Below, piece after piece: positions 52,834-61,849 of a stretch of DNA of 64,000 bases. Numbering within the stretch: the first letter of the stretch is position 1; each line of letters opens with the position of its first letter. Position numbers and translations under genes: made by a program. The DNA is from Rhodococcoides corynebacterioides (lineage in GTDB: Bacteria > Actinomycetota > Actinomycetes > Mycobacteriales > Mycobacteriaceae), in assembly GCF_019834675.1 (NCBI RefSeq), contig NZ_JABUBU010000001.1:248001-312000 (forward strand). Direction: 5' to 3'. Below the pieces are notes generated by a model, which saw only the letters and a program-made list of their open reading frames with translations, had not been told where the DNA came from and did no database searches.

Positions 52834-53736
52834 ATGACCGGTGGCCGAGAGAGCGCAGCGGAGGCCGACCGCGCCGCCGCCGACGACCTCGCCGCGGACA
52901 CCGCCGACGTCGCCGACACCGGGGACGGGGCGCCGCCGCGGTCGCTCATCGTCACCGTGTTCGGCCTCTACGTCCGCGAGTTCGGCGGCTGGGTGGGTGT
53001 CGGCACGCTGATCCGGCTGCTCGAACCGCTGGGGGTCGACGCCCAGGCGGTCCGCTCGGCCGTCTCCCGGTTGAAGCGACGCGGCATCCTCGTGGCGGAG
53101 AAGCGGGGCACCACCGCCGGCTACGCGCTGTCGGACGTCGCACGCGAGATCCTCGCCCTCGGTGATCGCCGGATCTTCTCGCCGCCCCCCGAGACGGGGG
53201 AGGAGTGGGTCATGGTCGTGTTCTCGGTGCCCGAGAGCGAACGCAAGAACCGGCATGCACTCCGAACTCGGCTGTCCGGCATGGGTTTCGGCAACGTCAC
53301 CTCCGGGGTGTGGGTTGCGCCCGCGCATCTCGCGGAGGACGCCCGCGTCGTTCTCGCGCGCGCCGGCCTGGACGGGTACGCGGACGTCTTCGCGGGCAGC
53401 AGACTGATCTCGGGCGACGTCGCCGACCGTGTCGGGCAGTGGTGGAACCTCGACGAGCTCGCGTCGTCGTACGAGCGGTTCGTCGTGCGCGTCGAGCCGC
53501 TGGTCGATCGGTGGCGGGCGGCGGATCCGTCGGCCGATCCCGCCGGGGCCTTCGCCGACTACGTCCGCGTGCTCACCGCGTGGCGACGACTGCCCTACCG
53601 CGACCCGGGCCTGCCCGCGAGTCTGCTGCCCGAGTCGTGGCCGGGGGTCGCGGCGCGCGATCTCTTCGGCGCGGTCCGGGAACTGCTGGAGAAGCCGGCG
53701 CATGCCTACGTGGACGAGGCTCCGACGCCGCGCTGA
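52834..53736 (+). CDS. PaaX-family transcriptional regulator
   Basis: 300 residues. An acidic, probably disordered N-terminus (about 35 residues) precedes the PaaX winged helix RSLIVTVFGLYVREFGGWVGVGTLIRLLEPLGVDAQAVRSAVSRLKRRGIL, the middle domain GEEWVMVVFSVPESERKNRHALRTRLSGMGFGNVTSGVWVAP and the C-terminal domain ending LPYRDPGLPASLLPESWPG. PaaX proteins respond to phenylacetyl-CoA or related aryl-CoA esters, so it could sense CoA intermediates of the downstream aromatic operon. Ends 3 bases before convergent ridA. Confidence 0.92.
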   Translation: MTGGRESAAEADRAAADDLAADTADVADTGDGAPPRSLIVTVFGLYVREFGGWVGVGTLIRLLEPLGVDAQAVRSAVSRLKRRGILVAEKRGTTAGYALSDVAREILALGDRRIFSPPPETGEEWVMVVFSVPESERKNRHALRTRLSGMGFGNVTSGVWVAPAHLAEDARVVLARAGLDGYADVFAGSRLISGDVADRVGQWWNLDELASSYERFVVRVEPLVDRWRAADPSADPAGAFADYVRVLTAWRRLPYRDPGLPASLLPESWPGVAARDLFGAVRELLEKPAHAYVDEAPTPR

Positions 53737-53739
53737 CGG

Positions 53740-54159
53740 CTAGGCAGCCGGACGCTGCAACCGCTCGTCGGGAACGACGGCGGTGCCCATGATCTCGATG
53801 AGCGCCTCGGGCTGCCACAGCCCGGTGGTTCCGATGCCCGCCATCGCGGGGTAGACGGGGCCGGCGAGCTCGCGCCACACGCGCCCGATCTCCCGTCCGT
53901 GGGCCTGGTAGTCGGGGATGTCGGTGAGGAAGATCGTGATGCTCACGAGGTCCTCGGGCTGTCCGCCCGCCTCGGCGAGGGTGGTGAGGACGTTGCCGAA
54001 CGCCTGCCGGAACTGCTCGACGATGCCGCCGGGGACGATGCGCATGTCCTTGTCCAGCGCCGTCTGTCCGCCCAGGTAGAGGGTGTTGCCGGCGAGGGTG
54101 CCGTGCGAGTAGCCGCTGGGGGTGGGGAGCGCGGCGGGGTTCACGGGCAGGTGCGTCAT
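53740..54159 (-). CDS. RidA-family enamine/imine deaminase
   Basis: 139-residue RidA/YjgF protein: GYSHGTLAGNTLYLGGQTALDKDM, VEQFRQAFGNVLTTLAEAGGQPEDLVSITIFLTDI and a C-terminal AMAGIGTTGLWQPEALIEIMGTAVV. The usual catalytic arginine (R in the family's NRP/R context near residue 105) is not present in standard form: AGIGTTGLW occupies it, so it belongs to a divergent Rid subgroup. Divergent from the aromatic-CoA operon, it may hydrolyse an enamine or imine formed there. AAGGA lies 6 bases before ATG 54159. Confidence 0.85.
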   Translation of the reverse strand: MTHLPVNPAALPTPSGYSHGTLAGNTLYLGGQTALDKDMRIVPGGIVEQFRQAFGNVLTTLAEAGGQPEDLVSITIFLTDIPDYQAHGREIGRVWRELAGPVYPAMAGIGTTGLWQPEALIEIMGTAVVPDERLQRPAA

Positions 54160-54279
54160 GGCGGTCCTTCGTCTCGGTGGGTGAGTTCGGATCGAGCTTA
54201 ACCGATCTATTGCGTACTAGCGACGGTCGTGCAAAACTCGCTACATGAACCGCCGCGACCCCATCGATCGGGAGACGTC
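54160..54279. promoter_or_regulatory. Divergent promoter region of ridA and the aryl-CoA operon
   Basis: Minus strand TTGCAC, 17 bases, AATAGA is a usable ridA promoter. On the plus strand TTGCGT (54210-54215) and AAAACT (54233-54238) are 17 bases apart; the same pair, 18 apart, occurs at 61900-61929 upstream of the AraC gene. GGAG (54271-54274) serves the FAH start. No clear plus-strand promoter could be fixed. Confidence 0.4.
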
Positions 54280-54969
54280 ATGACGCTGCCGGTACCGACA
54301 CCCGCCAAGGTGATCTGCTGCGGACTGAACTACGGCGACCACATCACCGAGACCGGACGCGAGCGCCCGCAGTACCCCACCCTGTTCGCCAAGTTCGCCG
54401 ACACACTGATCGGCCCGACGGACGACATCGTGGTGCCCGACGACGCGCTGGTGGACTGGGAGGCCGAGCTCGCCGTGGTGGTGGGTCGACCGATCCGGCA
54501 CGCGTCCCGCGCCGAGGCCGAGGCCGCGATCCTGGGATACGCCGTGGCCAACGACATCTCGATGCGCGACTGGCAGCGCCGCACCCTGCAGTGGTTCCAG
54601 GGCAAGGCGTGGGATGCGACGACGCCGGTCGGGCCCGTCGTCGCCACTCCCGACGAGGTCGATCCGGCCGCCGGCCTGACCATCACCTGCCGGGTCAACG
54701 GCGAGGAGGTGCAACGGGATTCGACGAAAACCCTCGTGTTCGACAGTGCCGACCTCCTGTCCTACGTCTCGACCTTCACCACGCTGCGGCCGGGGGACCT
54801 GATCCTCACCGGGACACCGGGCGGCGTGGGCATGTCCCGCGATCCGGCCCGCTACCTCGCCGACGGCGACGTCCTCGAGACGGAGATCGACGGTATCGGC
54901 CTGCTGCGCAACGTCGTTCGCGCCATCACCACCCCGAAGAACCTGCCGACAGAAGGAGATCAGTCATGA
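54280..54969 (+). CDS. Fumarylacetoacetate hydrolase-family protein
   Basis: 229-residue FAH-fold C-C bond hydrolase or isomerase. Characteristic KVICCGLNYGDHITETGRERPQYPTLFAKFADTLIGPTDDI, metal ligands in VDWEAELAVVVGRPIRHA and VANDISMRDWQRRTLQWFQGKAWDATTPVGP, and LTGTPGGVG. Such enzymes end aromatic pathways by cleaving fumarylpyruvate, hydrate or related products. ATG 54280 with GGAG 6 bases upstream. First gene of a six-gene operon and overlaps the cupin gene by 4 bases. Confidence 0.92.
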   Translation: MTLPVPTPAKVICCGLNYGDHITETGRERPQYPTLFAKFADTLIGPTDDIVVPDDALVDWEAELAVVVGRPIRHASRAEAEAAILGYAVANDISMRDWQRRTLQWFQGKAWDATTPVGPVVATPDEVDPAAGLTITCRVNGEEVQRDSTKTLVFDSADLLSYVSTFTTLRPGDLILTGTPGGVGMSRDPARYLADGDVLETEIDGIGLLRNVVRAITTPKNLPTEGDQS

Positions 54970-55448
54970 CCGCACAGACCGAGTACGTCCTCGAGGGCGA
55001 CAACTCGCAGTACGCGAGCGAGGGCGGACGCGTGATCCCCGTGGTCACCCGCGCCGGTGAGGAGGACGGCCGCACCGGTCAGACCGAGGGCGCGACGCGC
55101 GTCTCCGGCGTCGGACCGCAGCACACCCCCGCCACCAAGATCTGGTACGGCAAGGTCAGCAACGAGCCGGGCTACCGTTCCCTCGCCCATCACCACGGTG
55201 AGGCCGAGACCGGCGGCTACGTCCTCTCCGGCCGCGCCCGCATCTACTTCGGCGAGGACTACCAGGACTACATCGACATGGACGAGGGCGACTGGGTCTT
55301 CGTGCCGCCGTTCATGCCCCACATCGAGTGCAACCTCTCGCGCACCGAGCCGCTGCACTGGCTCACCACTCGCACCCCCGACAACATCGTGGTGAACCTT
55401 CCCGCGGTCGCCGACGAGTCGCTGCCGAATTGGCTGGACCGGCCGTGA
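54966..55448 (+). CDS. Small metal-binding cupin
   Basis: 160-residue single-domain cupin. Motif 1 GYRSLAHHHGEAETGGYVLSG supplies H75, H77 and E81; motif 2 GDWVFVPPFMPHIECN supplies H119, so all four usual metal ligands are present. The N-terminal 55 residues are unassigned. Much shorter than gentisate dioxygenase (about 350 residues), so it may be a small ring-cleavage dioxygenase, an isomerase or a lyase. AAGGAG within the FAH gene serves ATG 54966; overlaps both neighbours by 4 bases. Confidence 0.85.
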   Translation: MTAQTEYVLEGDNSQYASEGGRVIPVVTRAGEEDGRTGQTEGATRVSGVGPQHTPATKIWYGKVSNEPGYRSLAHHHGEAETGGYVLSGRARIYFGEDYQDYIDMDEGDWVFVPPFMPHIECNLSRTEPLHWLTTRTPDNIVVNLPAVADESLPNWLDRP

Positions 55449-56407
55449 CCACCGTGAGCGGACCGGCCGTCACAGGGACCACCCCGACCTCCGCCGTCGT
55501 CACCGACGCGATCACGCTCACGCCGGCGGACCCGGTCGCGGCGGATCTGGCCTTCACCGCGGTGACGCAGCCGTGCCCCTGGCCCAAGGCGTACGGCGGG
55601 GACATGGTGGCCGCGGCGGCCGCCGCCGCGATGCGGTCGGTCACGGACGGCAAGACCGTGCACTCCATGCACTCGTACTTCCTGCGCCCGGTCGACATCG
55701 GCGCTCCGGTGCACTACGACGTCGAGATCGTCCGCGACGGACGACGATTCGCGACGCGTCAGGTGCGCGCGCTGCAGAACGGCAAGACGGCGTACCTGGC
55801 GCTGACCTCGTTCGCGGCCGGCGGCGAGAGCGGGTCGACGGCGAGCGTCGCCCCCGCGGACCTCCCGGCACCCGACGAGCTCCCGTCGTCCGCGCAGTAT
55901 CTCGCGGACCGCCCCGTCACCGACGACGCGACGATGACCGAGGTGAGCAAGCAGTACTGGAGCGCCGGGCGCGGCGTCGACATGCGCCACGTCCCCGGAC
56001 CGATCTACCTCGACGTCGAGGGGGGCCGAGACCCGCAGCAGGCGTTGTGGATCCGCCCGTTCGACGCACTGCGTCCGGTGTCGGGACTGACCGACGCGCA
56101 GCGGGATCTGGCCGCTCTCGCCTATGCCTGCGACTACACGATTCTCGAGCCGGTCCTGCGCGCCCTGGGTCACCCGTGGGCCGAACCGGGTCTGGTCACC
56201 GCCAGCCTCGACCACGCCATGTGGTTCCACCGTGCTCCCGCCCCCGGTGTCCTGGACGGGTGGCTGCTCTACACCCAGGAGGCCCTGTCCGCCGACGCCG
56301 GTCGCGGTGTGGGACTGGGCCGATTCTTCACTCCCGACGGAATTCACCTGGCCACCGTCGTCCAGGAAGGCATGATCGACCCGACTCGACAAGGAGCCGT
56401 GACATGA
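55445..56407 (+). CDS. Acyl-CoA thioesterase II (TesB-like)
   Basis: 320-residue double-hotdog thioesterase. First hotdog: PCPWPKAYGGDMVAAAAAAAMRSVTDGKTVHSMHSYFLRPVDIGAPVHYDVEIVRDGRRFATRQVRALQNGKTAYL (split by family consensus positions); second: LAYACDYTILEPVLRALG…LVTASLDHAMWFHRAP with the catalytic-type Asp, then DGWLLYTQEALSADAGRGVGLGRFFTPDG. It should release a free acid from a CoA ester of the pathway. GTG 55445 overlaps the cupin stop. Confidence 0.9.
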   Translation: MTTVSGPAVTGTTPTSAVVTDAITLTPADPVAADLAFTAVTQPCPWPKAYGGDMVAAAAAAAMRSVTDGKTVHSMHSYFLRPVDIGAPVHYDVEIVRDGRRFATRQVRALQNGKTAYLALTSFAAGGESGSTASVAPADLPAPDELPSSAQYLADRPVTDDATMTEVSKQYWSAGRGVDMRHVPGPIYLDVEGGRDPQQALWIRPFDALRPVSGLTDAQRDLAALAYACDYTILEPVLRALGHPWAEPGLVTASLDHAMWFHRAPAPGVLDGWLLYTQEALSADAGRGVGLGRFFTPDGIHLATVVQEGMIDPTRQGAVT

Positions 56408-58098
56408 GCACGGAGACCACAGCGCCGGCACCGACCGGTCCCGACTCGCTCTCGCCGAGCGCGTACGTCGACACCTTCGCCCGCGACAACCTGCCTCCCG
56501 CCGAGCTGTGGCCGACGCTCGAGTTCACCACGCCCGAGCTGCAGTTCCCCGACCGGCTCAACGCCGGTGCGGAGCTCCTCGAGCGCGCCGTGGACCGGTT
56601 CGGCGAGGACCACCCGGCGCTGCGGACTCCCGACGGCATCGCGTGGACGCTCGGGGACCTGCGTGACCACACCCACCGGATCGCCCGGGTGCTGACCGAG
56701 GACCTGCACCTGCAGCCCGGGAACCGCGTTCTTCTCCGATCGCCGAACACCCCTCTGGCCGTGGCGTGTTGGCTGGCGGTGCTCGAAGCGGGCGGCATCG
56801 CCGTCGTCGTCATGAGCGCGCTGCGGGCCCGCGAGCTCGCACCGATCGTCGCGAAGACCCGTCCGTCCGTGGCGCTCGTGGACCACCGCGTGATCGACGA
56901 CGTATGGACCGTGCGCGACGAGGGTGCTGCCGATCTGGTGGTGGTCCCGGTCGGCGGCGCCGGCGAGGACGATCTCGTGTCGCGGGCCGCGGGCAAGCCC
57001 ACCGACTTCGTGCCGGTCGAGACGGCGGCGGACGACGTCGCCCTGCTCGCCCCGACCTCCGGCAGCACCGGAACGCCCAAGTTCTGCATGCACTTCCATC
57101 GCGACGTGCTGGCCATCGACGCCACGTTCGGCGCGGCCGGCCTGCGCCTGCGCAGTGACGACGTGGTGGCCTGCACCGCGCCGTTCGCGTTCACCTTCGG
57201 ACTCGGCATGTTGGTGGTCTTCCCGTTGCGCGCCGGAGCGTGCGCGCTGCTGACCGACGCCGTCACCCCGCCGGCACTCGCCGACCTGGTGGAGTCGGAG
57301 AAGGTCACCGTGCTGGCCACCGCGCCCACCGCGTACCGGCAGATCATCAAGGCCGACAAGCTTCGTCGCCTGGCGGGCCTGCGCGTCGCGGTCAGTGCCG
57401 GCGAGCACATCCCCACCGGGGTGTGGACGCGCATTCGCGACGAGATCGGCCTCGAGGTGATCGACGGCATCGGGGCCACCGAGCTGCTGCACATCTTCCT
57501 GACGACGGCGGCGGCGGATGCACCCCGACCCGGCTCGACCGGCAGGCCGCTGCCCGGGTACCGCGCCGCAATTCTGGGCGACGACGGTGAGCCCGTGCCG
57601 GACGGAACGCCCGGCCGGCTCGCGGTCATCGGTCCCGTCGGGTGCCGGTACCTGGCCGACGAGCGTCAGTTCGAGCGCGTCGAGAACGGGTGGAACATCA
57701 CCGGTGACACGTTCTACCGAGACGAGGACGGGTACTACTTCTACTGTGCCCGAACCGATTCGATGATCGTCTCGTCCGGCTACAACATCGGGGCGCCCGA
57801 GGTGGAGGCCTGCATCGACAGCCACTCCGCGGTGCTCGACGCGGCCGTGGTCGCCGAACCGGACCCGGACCGCGGATCCATCGTCAGTGCGTTCGTCGTG
57901 CTCCGCGACGGTGTGCCCGCGACCGACGAGACGGTGCGGTCCATCCAGGATCACGTGAAAGCCGAACTGGCGCCGTACAAGTACCCGCGCCGCATTCGCT
58001 TCGTCGACACCCTGCCGCGGAACTCGAGCGGCAAACTCCAACACTTCAAGCTCCGGCAGTCCTTCGAGACGCCGGCGGATCAGGAGGCACGGTCATGA
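56404..58098 (+). CDS. Benzoate/2-aminobenzoate-CoA ligase family protein
   Basis: 564-residue AMP-forming aryl-CoA ligase. Begins SAYVDTFARDNLPPAELWPTLEFTTPELQFPDRLNAGAELLERAVDRFG, typical of 2-aminobenzoate-CoA ligases; P-loop APTSGSTGTPKFCMHFH, IDGIGATELLHIFLT (A5), GDTFYRDEDGYYFYCARTDSMIVSSGYNIGAPEVEA and the C-terminal lysine in LPRNSSGKLQHFKLRQS. It would activate anthranilate, salicylate or benzoate. Overlaps the neighbours by 4 bases on both sides, so it is expressed together with the fused monooxygenase. Confidence 0.9.
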   Translation: MSTETTAPAPTGPDSLSPSAYVDTFARDNLPPAELWPTLEFTTPELQFPDRLNAGAELLERAVDRFGEDHPALRTPDGIAWTLGDLRDHTHRIARVLTEDLHLQPGNRVLLRSPNTPLAVACWLAVLEAGGIAVVVMSALRARELAPIVAKTRPSVALVDHRVIDDVWTVRDEGAADLVVVPVGGAGEDDLVSRAAGKPTDFVPVETAADDVALLAPTSGSTGTPKFCMHFHRDVLAIDATFGAAGLRLRSDDVVACTAPFAFTFGLGMLVVFPLRAGACALLTDAVTPPALADLVESEKVTVLATAPTAYRQIIKADKLRRLAGLRVAVSAGEHIPTGVWTRIRDEIGLEVIDGIGATELLHIFLTTAAADAPRPGSTGRPLPGYRAAILGDDGEPVPDGTPGRLAVIGPVGCRYLADERQFERVENGWNITGDTFYRDEDGYYFYCARTDSMIVSSGYNIGAPEVEACIDSHSAVLDAAVVAEPDPDRGSIVSAFVVLRDGVPATDETVRSIQDHVKAELAPYKYPRRIRFVDTLPRNSSGKLQHFKLRQSFETPADQEARS

Positions 58099-60491
58099 GG
58101 ATCGCCATCGTGGGTGGAGGACCCGGCGGGCTCTACTTCGCCGCCCTCGCCAAGCAGCTCGACCCCACTCACCGCATCGACGTCTGGGAGCGCAACGCCC
58201 CCGACGACACGTTCGGGTTCGGTGTGGTGTTCTCCGACGAGACGCTCGGCAGCATCGAGGGCGCGGACCCGGTGGTGCACGACGAGATGGAGCGTCTCTT
58301 CGCCCGGTGGACCGACATCGACGTCGAGGTCGACGGCCGGTCCTACACCGTCGGCGGTCAGGGCTTCGCGGCGATGAGCCGCAAGGAGCTGCTGAAGGTG
58401 CTCCAGCGCCGGGTCGCCGATCTCGGTGTGCAGGTGCAGTACTCGACGGAAGCGCCCGATCCGGACACGCTGCGGCGCACCTACGACCTGGTGATCGCCT
58501 CGGACGGCCTTAATTCCGCGGTTCGGACGCGCTACGAGGACGTCTTCCGGCCCACCCTCGATCGCCGGAACAACAAGTACATCTGGTTCGGCACCGACAA
58601 GGTGTTCGAGGCGTTCCAGTTCATCGTCGCCCACACCGAGTTCGGCACCATGCAGATCCACGGGTACCCGTACTCCGACCAGGGCTCCACGTTCATCGTC
58701 GAGATGCACGACGACGTCTGGCGCCGTGCGGGTCTGGATCGCACCGAGCACGAGCACTTCCCGCCAGGGGTCTCCGACGAGTACGCGGTCGAGCGTATCC
58801 GCGAGATCTTCGCCGACACGTTGGACGGGCACGAGATCCTCACCAACAACTCGAAGTGGCTGAACTTCCACACCGTGCGCAACGAGCGGTGGTTCGACGG
58901 CAACGTCGTCCTGCTCGGCGACGCTGCTCACACCGCCCACTTCTCCATCGGCTCCGGAACGAAGCTGGCCATGGAGGACGCCCTCGCCCTGGCGGCGTGC
59001 GTCCACGAGCACGCGGACATCGAGACCGCCCTCGCCGCGTACCAGGAGGAGCGCAAGCCGGTCGTCGAGAGCACGCAGCGCGCGGCGCAGGCGTCGCTCG
59101 AATGGTTCGAGAACATCGGCCTGTACGGCGATCAGGCGGACACGGAGTTCGTGTTCAATCTGCTGACGCGCTCGCGGCGCATCACGTTCGACAACCTGCG
59201 CGAGCGGGACGAGGAGTTCGCGGCGCTGGTGCAGTCGCGGTTCGCGGCCGCGAACCGAGTCGAGTCCGCGCCGCCCGCCATGTTCGTCCCCGGCCGGATC
59301 GGCGAGCTCGAGCTGGTGAACCGGATCGTGCTCTCGCCCATGGACATGTACGTCGCGACGGACGGAGTGCCGTCCGACTTCCACATGGTGCACCTGGGCT
59401 CGAAGGCGCTCGGCGGCGCGGGGCTGGTGATGACGGAGATGACCTGCGTCTCGCCGGAGGGGCGGATCACCCCCGGATGCCCCGGGCTCTGGACCGACGA
59501 GCAGCGGGATGCGTGGGCGCGGGTGACGCGGTTCGTTCACGAGAACAGTGCGGCGAAGATCGGTGTGCAGATCGGACATTCGGGCCGCAAGGGCTCGACC
59601 AAGCTCATGTGGGACGGCATCGATCAGCCGCTCGAGGAGGACAACTGGGAGGTGATCGGCCCGTCCGCCCTGCCGTACGGCGACGGATGCCACGTGCCAC
59701 GGGAGGCGACGCGCGACGATCTGGACGCGGTGGTGCGGGACTTCGTCGCCACGGCCGAGCGGGCCGTCGCGGCCGGCTTCGATCTGATCGAGGTCCATGC
59801 GGCGCACGGGTACCTGCTGTCGTCGTTCCTCTCGCCGATCGCCAACCACCGCACCGACTCCTACGGCGGATCGCTCGAGAATCGTCTCCGGTTCCCGCTC
59901 GAGGTGTTCGACGCCGTGCGCGCCGCCGTTCCGTCGTCGATCCCGGTGACGGTGCGCGTGTCCGCGACGGACTGGGCGCCGGACGGCAACACCGTCACCG
60001 ACGCCGTGGAGATCGCGCGCGCGTTCGTCGAGCACGGCGCGGCCGCGATCGACGTCTCCACCGGGCAGGTGACCAAGGACGAGACGCCGGCGTTCGGGCG
60101 GTCGTACCAGACGCCGTTCGCGGATCGGATCCGTCACGAGGTGGCCGCGCAGGCCGGGGTGGCGGTGATCGCCGTGGGGGCGATCTCGTCGTACGACGAC
60201 GTCAATTCCATCCTCCTGGCGGGTCGCGCCGACTTCTGCGCCCTGGGCCGCACGCATCTCTACGACCCCAACTGGACCCTGCACGCGGCGGCCGAACAGG
60301 AGTGGACGGGGGCGGGGGCGTCGTGGCCGCTGCCCTGGAAGGCCGGGCGTCGCCGGCCGCCGACCTCCCGCACCGACAAGGTGCCGCCGCGTCTGTCGCT
60401 GCTGCGCGACGGTGGCGAGGACACGACGCACGTGCGGTGGACCCCGAATCGCACGGTGGCCGAGGAGCGAACGGCCGTCCCCGTCGGGTAG
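58095..60491 (+). CDS. Fused aryl-CoA 5-monooxygenase / Old Yellow Enzyme (anthraniloyl-CoA or salicylyl-CoA type)
   Basis: 798 residues. N-half (1 to about 385) is an FAD hydroxylase: IAIVGGGPGGLYFAALAKQ, a mid DLVIASDGLNSAVR motif and GDAAHTAHFSIGSGTKLAMEDALAL. C-half (about 400-765) is an NADH:flavin reductase of the OYE family: IVLSPMDMY, VQIGHSGRKGS, HAAHGYLLSSFLSPIANHRTDSYGGSLENRLRFPLEV and ALGRTHLYDPNW. This exact fusion is the 2-aminobenzoyl-CoA monooxygenase/reductase of Azoarcus, which hydroxylates and then partly reduces the ring; it is often annotated salicylyl-CoA 5-hydroxylase/oxidoreductase. Coupled to the ligase by ATGA. Confidence 0.92.
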   Translation: MRIAIVGGGPGGLYFAALAKQLDPTHRIDVWERNAPDDTFGFGVVFSDETLGSIEGADPVVHDEMERLFARWTDIDVEVDGRSYTVGGQGFAAMSRKELLKVLQRRVADLGVQVQYSTEAPDPDTLRRTYDLVIASDGLNSAVRTRYEDVFRPTLDRRNNKYIWFGTDKVFEAFQFIVAHTEFGTMQIHGYPYSDQGSTFIVEMHDDVWRRAGLDRTEHEHFPPGVSDEYAVERIREIFADTLDGHEILTNNSKWLNFHTVRNERWFDGNVVLLGDAAHTAHFSIGSGTKLAMEDALALAACVHEHADIETALAAYQEERKPVVESTQRAAQASLEWFENIGLYGDQADTEFVFNLLTRSRRITFDNLRERDEEFAALVQSRFAAANRVESAPPAMFVPGRIGELELVNRIVLSPMDMYVATDGVPSDFHMVHLGSKALGGAGLVMTEMTCVSPEGRITPGCPGLWTDEQRDAWARVTRFVHENSAAKIGVQIGHSGRKGSTKLMWDGIDQPLEEDNWEVIGPSALPYGDGCHVPREATRDDLDAVVRDFVATAERAVAAGFDLIEVHAAHGYLLSSFLSPIANHRTDSYGGSLENRLRFPLEVFDAVRAAVPSSIPVTVRVSATDWAPDGNTVTDAVEIARAFVEHGAAAIDVSTGQVTKDETPAFGRSYQTPFADRIRHEVAAQAGVAVIAVGAISSYDDVNSILLAGRADFCALGRTHLYDPNWTLHAAAEQEWTGAGASWPLPWKAGRRRPPTSRTDKVPPRLSLLRDGGEDTTHVRWTPNRTVAEERTAVPVG

Positions 60492-60500
60492 GAACGTCCG

Positions 60501-60899
60501 GTGACCTTCTCCTACCGGTCCCGCGTCGAGTGGATGGACACCGACGCCGCCGGGATCTACCACAACAGCACCGTCGTTCGATTCGTCGAATCCGCCGAGG
60601 CCGCACTCGTTCGCGAGTGGGGCCTCGGCTCGGTGTATTTCCCTCGGGTACCGCGCGTGCGCTACGAGGTGGACTTCCTCGCTCCGTTGTACTTCGGCCA
60701 GGAGGTGACCACCGAGCTCTCCGTCGCCCGCGTCGGCTCGTCGTCCCTGCGCTTCGAGTTCACGGTGCGGGGCGAGGCGTTCGACGGCCGCGACGCCGTG
60801 GTGGCCGCGCGCGGCTCCTACGTCGTGGTGCACATCGATCGCGCGACCGGACAGGCGCGTGACTGGCCGTCCGAGTGGGTGGATCGCTTCCGGGGCTAG
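60501..60899 (+). CDS. Hotdog acyl-CoA thioesterase (4HBT/YbgC type)
   Basis: 132-residue single hotdog domain. Active-site region VEWMDTDAAGIYHNSTVVRFVESAEAALVREWGL carries the catalytic Asp of the 4-hydroxybenzoyl-CoA thioesterase group, followed by VRYEVDFLAPLYFGQEVTTEL. Nine bases after the fused oxygenase, GTG start. Probably hydrolyses a ring-modified CoA ester. Its stop TAG and the AraC stop on the other strand are read from the same CTAG (60896-60899). Confidence 0.9.
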   Translation: MTFSYRSRVEWMDTDAAGIYHNSTVVRFVESAEAALVREWGLGSVYFPRVPRVRYEVDFLAPLYFGQEVTTELSVARVGSSSLRFEFTVRGEAFDGRDAVVAARGSYVVVHIDRATGQARDWPSEWVDRFRG

Positions 60900-61849
60900 C
60901 TCGCCAGGGTGCGCGACGGGCTCTCGCCGAACTCGGCACGGTAGGCCTGCGAGAACCGGCCGAGGTGGAAGAAGCCCCAGCGGGCCGCGACCTCGGTGAC
61001 GCTCTCGGCGCCGGGACCGCCGGCGACGAGGTCGTGGTGGGCCCGGTTCAGCCGGACGCGACGCAGTTCCTCGAGCGGGGTGGTGCCGCGCTCACGGTGG
61101 AACGACGCCTGGAGCGTGCGGGCGCTCACCCCGGCCTCGGCCGCGAGATCCGCCACGCGCCAGGACTTCTCGGGATGCTCCTCGATGAGGGCCAGGGCGT
61201 GCCGGACCGAGCGGGAGGTGACCACGGTCTCGTCCGGCCGCGGCCCGTGGGCACTGCTGTTGGGCTGGGCGGCCAGCAGCCCGCCGATCACGACCTGTTC
61301 GAAGTGCCGCGCGGCGAGGGGTGAGTGCAACAGGCCGGAGTCGCTGTCCACCTCGTCGCAGGCGTAGCGCACCAACCGCATCCAACTCGCCACCGTCGGC
61401 GCGGCCAGATCCACCAGCGGGTGGAAGACCACCGGTTCGTCGGTGTCGGCCGCGAACTGCACGGCGTCGCGCGGAATGTGGACCAGCAGTTGCTCGCAGT
61501 CGGCGGACCACACCATGTCGACGGGCAGGGTGGGCGAGGGGAGGGACGCGAACCGCCGGTCCGACACCACCTCGGTGTCGCCGACACGGACCCGAGCGCG
61601 ACCGCTGAGCGGGATCTGGACCAGATAGAACGATCCGAACGTGCCCGGGGTGATGCGCACTTCCTCGCCGTAGCGGAGGTAGTTGATCCCGATGGAGCCG
61701 ACCGACGCGGCGTTGTGCACGAGTGACAAGGCGCCGCGTCGGTCGGTGACGGTGAGACCGTGCGGACAGAACGTTTCGCCGACCGAGGTGCGGGCCTCGT
61801 CCAGGTCGGACGTGGTCAGCACCGGGTGGCGACGCAACAGCGTGGACAT
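60896..61849 (-). CDS. AraC-family regulator of the aromatic cluster
   Basis: 317 residues. N-terminal AraC_binding_2-type sensor (SLVHNAASVGSIGINYLRYGEEVRITPGTFGSFYLVQIPLSG) as in NdmR/XylS-like activators; C-terminal double HTH with RVADLAAEAGVSARTLQASFHRERGTTPLEELRRVRL and VTEVAARWGFFHLGRFSQAYRAEFGESPSRTL. Likely activator of the neighbouring operon or the ThDP/cyclase genes. Minus-strand TATGAT (61888-61883) is a good -10. Tail-to-tail with the thioesterase, overlapping by 4 bases. Confidence 0.92.
   Translation of the reverse strand: MSTLLRRHPVLTTSDLDEARTSVGETFCPHGLTVTDRRGALSLVHNAASVGSIGINYLRYGEEVRITPGTFGSFYLVQIPLSGRARVRVGDTEVVSDRRFASLPSPTLPVDMVWSADCEQLLVHIPRDAVQFAADTDEPVVFHPLVDLAAPTVASWMRLVRYACDEVDSDSGLLHSPLAARHFEQVVIGGLLAAQPNSSAHGPRPDETVVTSRSVRHALALIEEHPEKSWRVADLAAEAGVSARTLQASFHRERGTTPLEELRRVRLNRAHHDLVAGGPGAESVTEVAARWGFFHLGRFSQAYRAEFGESPSRTLAS

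Noticed and set aside
54966-55448. Cupin as gentisate 1,2-dioxygenase
   Set aside because: At 160 residues it has one cupin domain and is less than half the length of bicupin gentisate dioxygenases.
58080-60833. Open frame of 917 codons on the minus strand opposite the fused oxygenase
   Set aside because: It is the antisense shadow of a GC-rich gene: His/Arg/Val-rich, no domain, no start context, while the plus-strand frame has two complete enzyme domains.
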